Part shown: positions 11,401-23,400 of the stretch, in pieces
Numbering within the stretch: position 1 is the stretch's first letter
Layout: every line of letters starts with the position of its first letter
Made by a program: the position numbers and the translations under genes
Notes under the pieces: generated by a model
What the model was told of the DNA's origin: nothing
The model's database searches: none
What the model saw: the letters and a program-made list of their open reading frames with translations, nothing else
From: Myoxocephalus aenaeus
Taxonomy: Eukaryota > Chordata > Actinopteri > Perciformes > Cottidae
Direction: 5' to 3'
Length of the DNA: 64,000 nucleotides
Assembly (NCBI GenBank): GCA_038501785.1
Contig: JBAMJR010000009.1
Span: 7,228,501-7,292,500 of the forward strand

Positions 11401-14400
11401 TATTTTGGGAGGACAGAATTGTTCCGACCAAAGGAGGGGAGAGCTGATGTTATTTTGACTTTAAGTCCAAGGGGGTTGTACATTCTTTAAAATGTATTCA
11501 TGTATCATTGAGGTGAATAGGTGCCACATGCACATTTAAAGAAAAGACACAAAAGAAGAGGGAAGAGTAAATCATGCCTACATTTGTACTGACCCAGCAG
11601 AGATAACATTAAAAGAGAGAAGTTGATCTACAGGAGAATACATATTTTAAAGAAATACAGATTGCTGCATTATATTCCATTCTATGTGTATATTGTGTCA
11701 CCTGTATTTGGTGTTCCCCTTCCCATGAATAAAGATATTTCCAACATAAGTTGGTGCATGAAATTCACCATAATGCAGGAAATGAAGTGTTTGATACTCA
11801 AACGTTCCTGGGGGAGAACCCCCACAGTCAATATGGGTCTTCACCAAAGTTGGAACGCAACCAATTAGCACCTAAAGTAAATTACAGCAGACCAAACTAG
11901 TAATATTAGCGTAGTAATAATTAATTAATTTATTAATAATGTATTCATGCCTGGTGTTTCCGATTGTGTTTCCAGTGCTGAGGCGTATCCGTCAGATGGA
12001 GAAGAAGTTGATGAGCACAGACGGCCGCCTCCCACCTGTCAGGGAGATCCTGTCCCGCTTCTCCACCAAGCTGTTGGACGCTCAGGGCTTTCTGCAGAAA
12101 GCAGCCGGCACCGTCCAGGAGACGGAGGCCACGAACAGAGCCAGCATCCTCAAATTCCACAGGAATGAGGTGATTTCCCATTAACCCCCCCACCCCCTCA
12201 GGCTCCTGCTGAGCGTCTCTCTCATCTCTCTTCCAACACTCCCTCCTCTTTCTGCGTTTGTCAGTATGGATGGATGCATTAGTAGACAGTCCTGCTAAAG
12301 AGCTCACAGGCCTTCCTCCCCCCGCTGTGAGTGAGTGAGTGCTGGCACGGGGTTCCTCCTGGAAGTGCCGTCTGCTTTATCTCGTCTCCCAATGTTAAAA
12401 ACAATGTTGAGTTTCGCTCAATTACAACGAGGCACCTCCCCGGCCTTAAAAGACACTGAGAGAGAGAGAGAGAGAGAGATCTGCTTGTTGTTTGCCAGGC
12501 GTGTCAGAGAAGTCTATTACTGGTGGTATTTAAGTGCCGAGAACAGAAACACAAAACCATCTGTGGGAGCTTTGGACTGTTACATTAAGAGGAGGCCCAC
12601 ACAGGGGAAAGCAGCAATGGTGCAATACAATTAAATTTTTTTCCCATGACAGAATTCAGAGCCTACACTACAGAAACATTACTTTATTCCCCTCTGATAC
12701 AGTAGAATAATTACTGTACAGAGGAAATTCATCTTATCCGCACTCTGGGAGAGTGAACCAAAACACAAAAAAAGCTTTTACACTGCTCAGCAAACTCTAT
12801 TCAGTATATAGAGATACGTCAGATATGTAATGGTGCGTTCACGCAGATACATCTAGAGGTGAGGCTTCATACTGCAACCAACTGAAACTTCTCCCATGTG
12901 CCAGGCTTTAAGGACACCCACGGTGGCCGACACAAAGACGTGTTAACGTGAATGGTCCTCTCTCGAGACAGTGTTTGGTTTGTCTATTTTGGGCTACTGT
13001 AGAAACATGGCGGCCGGCTCAGTGAAGAAGACCTGCTCCCTATGTAGATATAAATGGCTCGTTCGAAGCTAACGAAAGGTATACACAAGAACACATAGTT
13101 ATGAATATAATATTCTGCCACTAGATTCCCCCCAAACGGCTGCACAGTGTTAATTTAAAATCCAACATCCCAGGCAGACGTTGTAAACATCTGGGGCTCA
13201 GCCCAAACCTATCGGGGTTTGAGATAATTTGAAACCAGGCATAATAATATGCCATAATTGCAAATCAAGGATCCCCAACAAGTAAAGTAAATTTGTTTTG
13301 CCGACAGCAGAACATTAATCAATTATCTTTGGTTACTTTTGGGAATAGCGTAGTAGTAGAACAAACCCACCAGGGTGGACATAGATGGCATTATTTCCAC
13401 AGCCCTGTGTTTGTGTATTTTTGGTTGCGCGAATGTAATCAGGATTGGGGATCTCCATGACCAGGGTCCCTGCTGTAAATCTATGGCGTGAATGGTGCAC
13501 TAACCAAACACGGAGCCTCTACTAATCCGAGGCTCCATCTAGCTTCAGCACAGACCGGTGGATACCAGCTGCAGCCACAGTGTGCACACTGCCGGGTCAC
13601 CACCACAATCCAACGATCACACCATTGTGCCATACTCAGTCATGCAGTCACTTTAAAAGTGGGGTGTGGGTGCTGGAATCTATTAACAACCAGATACAAT
13701 TTGTATTAAACACTATAAAATATGTAGCATGATAAAAGCTACTTAACGTATCTGGGCAGTTATAGCTGGTGTAATGGAAGTTTTTCCTAGTAGATCTGTT
13801 AAGAAGGAATGATGTCTCTCTTAATCAAAGTTGTCTTAAGTCCGTTTATTCCTGCAGGAAGGAAAAGTCTGTCACCGGTCATAGCAGCCTGTGACACAAG
13901 ATTCAAAGAAGCACCGTCATCAGGCCCCTTTTAACACAATCAGGTCTCCGCCCCCAAACCCATCATGGAGGAAAACAGGGTGGCTTAGTCTGTTCGAGAC
14001 CCGTGAACACCCCCGCTTCCCGTAGCCAGAGCAGGAAAAGATCTCCCTTTGAACTGGGAAGTCAGCCTCTTTTACGACCCCCCATATTCGAATGAAGGAC
14101 AATCAACAGACCCTTGATCCCAGCCCCCATCAATTTGGTCTTCATCTCTGAGGGTCATTTAAGGTTCAATTTGGGCCCTCTCGTCCTTCAACAAGATAAC
14201 ACTATATTTTACCATTACATTCCACTCTTTTGATTACATCATAATCACACAGTATGCAAAAATATAGCTTGTACATCATATTACGGAATCCTATAAGGTA
14301 CAAATTCATTCATGGTTTAAAATACTTAAAAATCACACAGTTTCAAAGAGAGGTATCTCTTGGTGCGTTGCAAGCATACATAAAACCCTTTTGTTTCACA

Positions 14401-17400
14401 CAGGAGATTCGTCGTCAGAGGATGAGACCTCGTCAATGTCCTTAGAGTCGTCGTAGTAATCTGGACTAAGACATAAATCAGTCGTGTCGAGTCGTATGTC
14501 ACTTGAGTCTGAGAGTTGTGTGTATTTCACCATCTGTATGCAAATGAGCTGTAATACGCAACGTTTCACCAAGGGAATAATACAGCATGTACAAACACAA
14601 ACACACAGTAGAATGAGGGTGATAGGTAAACCAGAGCACAGGTTCCCGCCCATGCTGGAGTTAGCATCTGGAACCAGTGATCTCCACACAGCCAAACATG
14701 CCATGTGAGACTCCCTGTACCTTAATCAGCTGGCCAGTGAACTAAGTATTTATATGTGGAGTTAAGTAAACTTGCATTGGCTATACCTGGTTTCAGTGAC
14801 ACTAAACATTCGCTAATATTGAACGGAGCGTGACTACATGTTGCATTATGGGTCACAACACACCCAGTGGTTGTCCATAAATACCTCCTTTTAGTCTGTC
14901 TTAGTGTTATCTGTCATAATAAGGTCTGTGAAGGCACAGAGTGCCTGTGTCGCTGTGACTTAGGTTTGACAGGAGTCGTCTGTTTATGCGAGTGTGGGAA
15001 AAGGGAACAGACAAAACACGATTCATTATAGCCGGTGTCTTTGTGAATTTACTTATTGTCGCCATCCAAACGTTGGTGCTTAGGGACCCTTCATTATCAG
15101 CATATTGCACCCATGGAGCGATGTGTTTAAGTTGTTGGACTATCTGTGTCTGTGCGATCAGCTGAGTTTTACCCGTTTCCACTACATCAATGTAAAACGC
15201 GCCGCATGGATCGGTGTCCTCTAGATAAGCAAACACAATATAACAACCACTGTCAGATATCTTAGCATCCCTTAACATAAGCAAGACTACTGGGGCGTAC
15301 GGTTATGTTTGGTTGGTTACTGTTATTATACTGAGTGCGGTGGTGTCATTCCTAAGTTCTAGTCAGAGTATCGTGTGGTGGAGTTAGTGATGCAGTTGTT
15401 TTGTTCAACAAGTCGGTCAGTCGAGTTGAGAAGTCTGGTTGTATGTGGGAACTGTACAAAAGCAAAAGCAAAATAACTGCACATGCTACAATAAACATTA
15501 AACATATACTCAGCCGTGTGCCACAAAAGAGACGGAAAGGATTTCACGGTCGATTCATTTCAGGCATGATGATGAGATGATGAAACAGTCAACCAACTGG
15601 TTTGTGTGAACAGTTATGTTTAACTTCATCATGTTGTCCAAGTAGAAGCCGTTTATACAGATCCATGTACTCGTCCATATCAGACTCAGACCGGTCCGGT
15701 GGCAGCTCTGGAGCAAAAGCCTCCGCTAGCTTCATCAGGTTCCACCTGCAGATAGCTTACTGTGCCTGTTAGGAGTATCGGCCAGAGTTGTCGGAGGTCA
15801 CTACAGAGGCAGCTCTGGTGGTGGGGACACCCAGGAAGTGCATCACCTCGCTGCACAGGAACTCTATGCTGGAGCGCAGGACCTGTGGCTTCCTTCGGAA
15901 GTGCAGCTACTCAGCTACTTGTAGCTTCTTGGTCACGGTACGGACACGATGCCAGCACCACGGAGTGCAGGGATGAGATGCACCAGCACGGAGCCACAGC
16001 GGCCAGTCACCTTGCAGGGCACGGTGTGGGGCTTGCCGCTTGTCCAGGACCTTGGCAGCCTCACGGATACCACAGGCAAGACCATCGTGAATTAGTGCGG
16101 TCTTGAACCTGGTGCGCTGACCAGCCCTGGTCTGCTTCTGGACCCGTCCTTGGCAGTTGAGTTGGTGACACAGAACCGTACCAGTCCGTCACTCGGTGTC
16201 GGTTGGTTCAGCTGGAGCTGGGACGTGTTTGCAGTGGGTCGCTCGTTCCCAGGTGGCTCGTTCTGCCATCTTAGCTGCTGTGTGGGTCACCAACAAGATC
16301 TGGAATGGACCTCGCCACCGCTTCGCTTTCCAGTTCTTCCTTCTGAAGGCTGTCATCACCACCAAATCACCTAGTTGCAGTGAATGGAGTGACCTGAAAC
16401 TGGAGTCGGTACAGCTGGTGCTACCTGTTTTCTGACACTGGATAGAGATATTAATGCAGTAGGTCAACATTGCATTTCATGTATCGTTGTTGAGGGAGGA
16501 CGTTCCCTCGGACTTCCCACACCAATGTGGAGTGCAAAAAGGATTTTGGATGGACCCAAGTTGCTGCGTGTTTGTCCTCTCATCCTGATGTGCATCAAAG
16601 CAGTGAGCTGAGCCTTGGGGGAGAGCTGTGTCTTTACAACACTTAGCCAATCTACATAACAACAAACCTTTTGTTATCAGGGATGATCGTTAGTCTTGCA
16701 GTGGCAGTGGTTTTTTATACAATGTTGTGAGGCAAGAGGACACAACTGGATTGAAAAACAAAACTGTCAATTGCTCTGTTTGACTTAATTCATCTATTAA
16801 AATCTTGCAGGTCTCCTGACAATCTAAGCAGTAGAGTTAGAGCCAAGAGGAACTTGACTCACTCAGACCATATGTCTGCTATACTTAACAGTACTTTTAT
16901 CTTCAGCATATGTTCAAACTATGGAACCTGTTGAGAAAATCTTTAGTGAATCAATTTGCTATCTATTAGACAACCTCTCCATCCCTTTGTCGCAAGGTGA
17001 TCTAACCATGCGACAAACCCAACACATTGAGAAGAAAAAACATTTAGGGAGACAAGACCTCCCATAAGATCTGAGAAATCTAAAACGACCAAGTCAGCTG
17101 CCTATGCAGAGAAATGATGAGGAAGAGAATCATATACAAAAGTGGCCCAATCTTAATTAACATCAAAACCAATATGATCAGCTCCCATAGACAGATCACG
17201 TGATTTGGACTCATCCACCTAGAGAATGAAATCAAGGTTAGACAAATGAATATCAGAGAGGTTCAGACGAGGAGTTCACAGAACTTGGAGTTCTGCAAAA
17301 CAGTTCCGCCATCCTCAGGTTCTGGAAAAAGAAATTTAGGGTTAAAAACATTGTAGCGTTTAACCGTGACATTCAGCATGTCAAAGAAACACGTGTGCCA

Positions 17401-20400
17401 ACGCAGGTAACGTGCTGCGGAAAGGTGAGACGATTTCTGTTCGAGGAGAATCAACGAAACCGAATGTGGAACCAGTAAAGTTAGTGGAGCATAACCCACT
17501 ATGTCACGAGAGGCCATGAGAGCCTTCTCTGCATCTGCCACTGCGCGGAGAAAATGTGGTAAACCTGCAACGACAGGATCGAGTTTTGCGGAGAAATATG
17601 CAACTGGTCGCAATGTATCGCCATGTGACCGTAAAAGAACCGATGTCATAAAGCCAGAACATCAGGCAGACCCAAAGTGGTCGGAGTCTGTAAGGCGCAT
17701 TTCATGACTGTGAAAGTTTCTGAGGCTGCAGGGAGCCACTTAATTTTGTCATGAGCGTTAAGATTTTTACCGTGTATCAATGCGGACAGTTCAAGCTGAG
17801 AGTAATTTGGAATAAATGAACGATAGTAAGAACATATGCCCAAAAATGACATTTGTTTCGTTGGTTGAAGTTTTGGAAGCGTCACAATTGAGGCAATGCG
17901 TGTAGACGAGAGTGTTTTGCCTTTACCGGAAATATCGTGACCTAGGAAATGGACATTCTGTGAAACAAACTGTAGTTTAGACAGGCTTGCCTAATGTCCC
18001 TCTGCTGCCCTGTGTGTTACAGGGGTCACTGTACCCGTCTCCCACTGTTTCTGTGAGGGAGAGGCAATCAAAGGGTAATTAACATATGACACCCAGGAAG
18101 TGCCTTGAGTCAACACAAGAGGCTCCCACAACATCTCACAACAGCCCCAATGAGGCGAGCAGATGCACACAGTCCACTGTCAAAACCAAAGCAAATCAAA
18201 ATTGCCACAAAAAAAAAATGTTGCATCCAATGATACTTGAGATTTAAAAAATTATGGTGTACGGATTTGGAAACAGTGACTTACAAATGGACTTCTGCAT
18301 TAACTGCCTGTAAGTCCTTGACAAACCCCCACTCTTTTGGTGCTCCGTTATCTCTGATCTTCCTCAAAGGGAAAATGTAAGTACTGACAGGTGAGCTATT
18401 GCAGGGGATGATTACGCCTGCCTGCAAAAGAAAGTTAACACAGGAGTTATGCCATCAATAGCTTAGTGATGTTTTGCAAAGCCGAAACAAGAATTTAGGT
18501 GTGATGCCCACAGGTTGTGCATTTCTGTCCCACGTCATATTTACCCATCGCCCAGAGGGAAGGGGGAACTTCCTGTAAGGGTGGGGGAGACTGCAGGCGT
18601 CAGCAAGAAATGAGACAGTGTGTGGCTTATCATCATCAAACAAATACACAGAGCGTAAGGCAGATGTGCAGAATAGAAGTGTAGAATAGTTTTTTGTGAA
18701 TACCTGTGCGCGGTGAATACATCACCTGAAAATCACCTGTTGCTTTCCAATCTGTGATAGACTGAAATTTCAGCACAAAATATCCCAAGTCTCTACATTG
18801 ATCAGTCTGACACCTGAACAAGGAGACGTGTGGGTAGGAGGAGTCCACTTTGATCAGCTGTTTCCAGGGTCTGTGAGGATAACAGAAAACTGTACATCTC
18901 CAATTAGACCACACATAGTAGAACATTGGAGAATATAATTAAAATCCTAAAACAAATGTATTCATATGTAGCATATTTTCCCAAGGAAACATATGCTGTA
19001 CACTGCATGTGTGTGGAGCTCATTACTTCAGTACAAGGATAAGCCTCTGATACACACATCAAAGTGTGATGGGCTATCTTGGACCATGGTCATGTTGGAT
19101 GGAAGTGCGTACGACTTTTAAACCTTTCAGGTGTGGAAATCAAACTGATTACCATACTTCAGCTTCAAGTCTCTGCTGAAAAAAACTTACAGAAAAGATG
19201 CCTGAGCACCAAAAAAATTCATGCTTAGTCCTTTTCTTAAAAAAAAAAAAAAAACATACGCGAGTCGAACCGTAAATAATATCTTTTAACGTCAACCCTA
19301 AGGTTCCTACAAAATAGACATATTGTCCACTAAGTTTAGGGTGAGACAAAACATTTTGTTCCACAAATCTAAGTTTGTGGTTCTTGAATCTACAAGAAAA
19401 AAAACACCTTAAAATCCCCCTACTATCAAAATAGTTTCTGGTAATTTTTAAAAGGCTCAGTGGTATATTATATACATACATTCTGTCCCTGCAACTGACT
19501 TTGATGCCCGTTCTAAATATATGATTGTATCTGTGCATGTATGTGCGTGTATGTGCGTGTGTTTGCGGTTAGTAGAGCATGCTTTCCTTCATTTGCATGT
19601 GTGTGTGTGTCTTTCTCACCCCTCCTCTCTGCTATTCCAACAGAATTTCGCCCTTTCTCTCTTCATGCCCCCACCTCACGTCAGCCAGATTCCTGATGTC
19701 TTTGTGCTTTCTGGACATGGTTTTGTCCCACTGTGGACACTCAAAAGCCCAATGTCCTCTCTGGTAGCAGATACAGCATTCGTGTCTATCTGCCTGTGAT
19801 GCCGGTATCCACGTCCACGTCCTCTGCCACGTCTGTTGAATCCTGTGTTCCAACGTGGAGCTTGGTCTCTTGTCATGCATTGATTTGAGCCAAGTGCAGT
19901 TGTTGTTCTTTTGACACAGTCTTTTGTTCTTGTCGGCTGTGTCTTGCTTCTCCGCATGAGGTCTGAGGTGAGCTTTTTCACAGCTGATGCAGCTCAATCT
20001 TACTGCTGCAGAGATGGCACTCCTGATTAGCTGGGACCTCACCTCTGGCTTTTGGTTCTTGAAGGCCGCTTGTTTGTTGAATACAGCGTGCAGCTTGGTG
20101 TAATATTCTGTCGCTTTCAGCAGCTTGTTGTCTGCAGGCTGTTGATTGGCTGGTGTGAATATGGTGGAGGGCATAAGTCTGAGATCAGGATCCATTCTGT
20201 GTGCAACAAGAGAGAAAAGGATTCCCGAGAAGCTTTGTCTGCTCCGGTCATGTTAGCATCTACTTCAGGCATCATTACACACATTACCTTCCTTTCCCTA
20301 AATTCTGCATTATCATTCCCCATTTTTAAACACCTTTTATGAACACACTATTTTGTTCAAACAGGTAAACAGTCTAAAGATTCATCCCCATATCTCATTA

Positions 20401-23400
20401 TCCTTTATTTTCCCTTTTTCCCTCATCACATCCATTTCCTTTTTACTCTGTGAACCTCCTATTTTCCTTTAGGGTGGTCTAAGTATACTTATTTTTTAAA
20501 ATACAATCGTCACTGTAAGTTCCAATTTCCTAACTGGAGAACCCAATCGGTCAAGAACCTGGAAATACGATCCTCAAGGACCTGAAGTTAGTCCTGTATT
20601 ATCTCGCATTACTCATCCCTTTCTTCCTTGTCGGTCAAGAACCTGGAAATACGATCTTCATCGCATTACTCATTCCTTTCTTCCTTGTCGGTCAAGAACC
20701 TGGAAATACGATCTTCATCGCATTACTCATTCCTTTCTTCCTTGTCGGTCAAGAACCTGGAAATACGATCTTCAAGGCCCCTAATTGGGTCCTGTATTTT
20801 ATCGCATTACTCAGTCCTGTCTTCCTTAGTAAAAACGGAATGGATGATGATGAATCAGGAACATTTTACAATTATTTTATGAATCAACACACATTTTAAG
20901 TAACAGGCTAAGACAAATTATCATCATTAGAGACCATATCTTTAAACAGAATTTGTTTAATTCTCCGGTTTTATCAATTATTTTACGAAGTTCTACGTCT
21001 TCGTAATCTCTAACTCAATTTTAAATTTGGAATATCAACTTCTTACCAGATTTGAAGAAAATTGCTTCCTTGTTTGATCGTTGTGAAGTAGATCTGACTC
21101 GTTGGGCACAGGACCCCTCTCTCTTTGTCTAATGAGGTATGGGGCAGAACCAGTTTTTTGGTTCTGAAGTGGCCACTACCCTGCACGCCATCAGAGTTCA
21201 GACGAAGCTTCAAACGACCCCACTTCTGACACCAAATGTAATGGAAGTTTTTCCTAGTAGATCTGTTAAGAAGGAATGATGTCTCTCTTAATCAAAGTTG
21301 TCTTAAGTCCGTTTATTCCTGCAGGAAGGGAAAGTCTGTCACCGGTCATAGCAGCCTGTGACACAAGATTCAAAGAAGCACCGTCATCAGGCCCCTTTTA
21401 ACACAATCAGGTCTCCGCCCCCAAACCCATCATGGAGGAAAACAGGGTGGCTTAGTCTGTTCGAGACCCGTGAACACCCCCGCTTCCCGTAGCCAGAGCA
21501 GGAAAAGATCTCCCTTTGAACTGGGAAGTCAGCCTCTTTTACGACCCCCCATATTCGAATGAAGGACAATCAACAGACCCTTGATCCCAGCCCCCATCAA
21601 TTTGGTCTTCATCTCTGAGGGTCATTTAAGGTTCAATTTGGGCCCTCTCGTCCTTCAACAAGATAACACTATATTTTACCATTACACTGGACATAGTTTA
21701 CCTTTTTGGAATTGTTTCCTGTACAGAGCGAGAGGGATAAGGCATGCTGCAAAAGTCCCAGGCTGGAATCAAATCTATGAAGTTGCGGTGGTAGCATATG
21801 TGTTTTAACAACTAGGCAACGCTCCAATATCACAGTTTTTCCTCTGTCAATACCAATATGATGTGACAATGTGATCATATTACATCATGGGAATTAATTG
21901 GTAATACAAGTAAAATGTTAGCCCACAATTCAGCAGAAAAAGTTAAATACAAGCTTAAATTTAAAACTACAATTAGCCTAGCTTAACATAAAGACTGGGA
22001 AGCTGCATTCTCAAATACGTTTGAAGGGAACCGTATTTTTTCACTGATTACGGTCACAGTTTTAAACACATGACTAACAGTAATAATTAAACAGTACATT
22101 ACTGTTTAATTACATGGGAACATACTTTATAGGAGACTATGCTGGTGTGTTAAATACAGAGCTGGAACCAGGAGGTGATTAGCCTAGCTTAGCATGAAGA
22201 CTGGGAGGATGGGGATGGCAAAGCCAATGGGAAATAGCTGGCTATTTTACATTGCTGCCAATTTTCATGCTAAGCTAATCGCTCTCAGCTCTAGCTCCAA
22301 CTCAACAGGCGTGAGAGTGGTACCGATCTTCTTATCTAACTCTTAGCAAAAAAGTAAAGGACAAACCGTTCCTTGGTCGGGCTGTTCCAAGGCCCTAAAC
22401 ATGTATTTGCAACTTGGAGATCCCCCTTCTCATTTCATATCAATCTCTCCTGTTTCCTAGTTCTGGAGCTTGAACTGTGGCTACATTTGATCATGTTTAT
22501 TTCCACATGTCCCCAGGCGAAGCAGCAGAGGCTGACAGAGGACCACACCGCTGTCAACGATACGCTTGGAATAGCCATAGGCTCCATCTCTGAGACAGAG
22601 AGTACAGTGGCTGAGGTGGACGGCATGGTGCAGGTGAGGCCTGTATGACTGCGAGGACCTATGACAAGCAGAGGTCGGTTGTTATAATGGGACCAAATCT
22701 CTTGGTCCCTGCTGTCCAATGATGCTCAGGTTTTCTTAAGGGCTCACTGAATATGTGTGTGTGGGGGGGGCTATTATGTTTCATAATCTAATAGACTGTG
22801 AGTTAGGGCCGCAGTATCTCAGCGATTGCATTGAGTTTATTCATGAAATGGATTCCTGAGACGGAGCCTGTGTCGTATCTAAAACTGGGCAATTTGATTT
22901 GGAAGCAATTTGTGGAGGCCAGAGATCGAACAAGCTGTGTTCTCAAACAGCTCTCCCTTTTTACTCAAGTAGCTCTGTATTGAGTTACTCTGTGAATTAT
23001 AATCATCCTGAGGTAACAATGTTAGCTTGGCTCTGAGGTAAAAATATATATCACTTTCTGAGGATGGAACTAAGAAAAGCACCTCTACAGAGATCGTTAG
23101 GGATTCTGAGAATGGGACATGAATGCAAAGCGATGGAACGCCCTCTCAAATAGTAAATTACATGTCTATGTGTCTGTGTGTTTGCACGTGTGCGTCTGCA
23201 CAGAACGTGACCATGTACCATGCTGCGATCGATGGCGCCAGCCAAAGGCTGGAGGAGAAGACTGAGCGTCTCTCGCTGGCTGACAGAGATCTGGTACAGA
23301 GGGCCGACGATCACGCCGACGAGCTGGACAGACAGGCCAATGCATTGGAGGAGTGAGCCCCCCTTCTGAGTCAAACTTATTAGTTAGAAATAAATCAGAC

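Larger units (their letters stand above)
13770..21686 (-). mobile_element. full-length endogenous retrovirus (gammaretrovirus-like pol), antisense in lama4 intron
   Basis: A 7,917-bp provirus bounded by two 450-bp LTRs and a 4-bp target duplication CTGG (13766-13769 and 21687-21690). It reads on the minus strand, opposite to lama4. In its own order: 5' LTR, primer-binding site matching the tRNA-Leu 3' end, a leader with tandem repeats, gag remnant with a zinc knuckle, an unassigned stretch, pol pieces (reverse transcriptase, RNase H-like, integrase C-terminus), an env-position region ending in a membrane segment, purine-rich tract, 3' LTR. A 4-bp duplication and an MLV-like layout of pol point to a gamma/epsilon-type retrovirus. 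Coding frames are interrupted by many stops, frameshifts and deletions, so the copy is defective, although the two LTRs differ at only one position that I can find. Confidence 0.93.
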
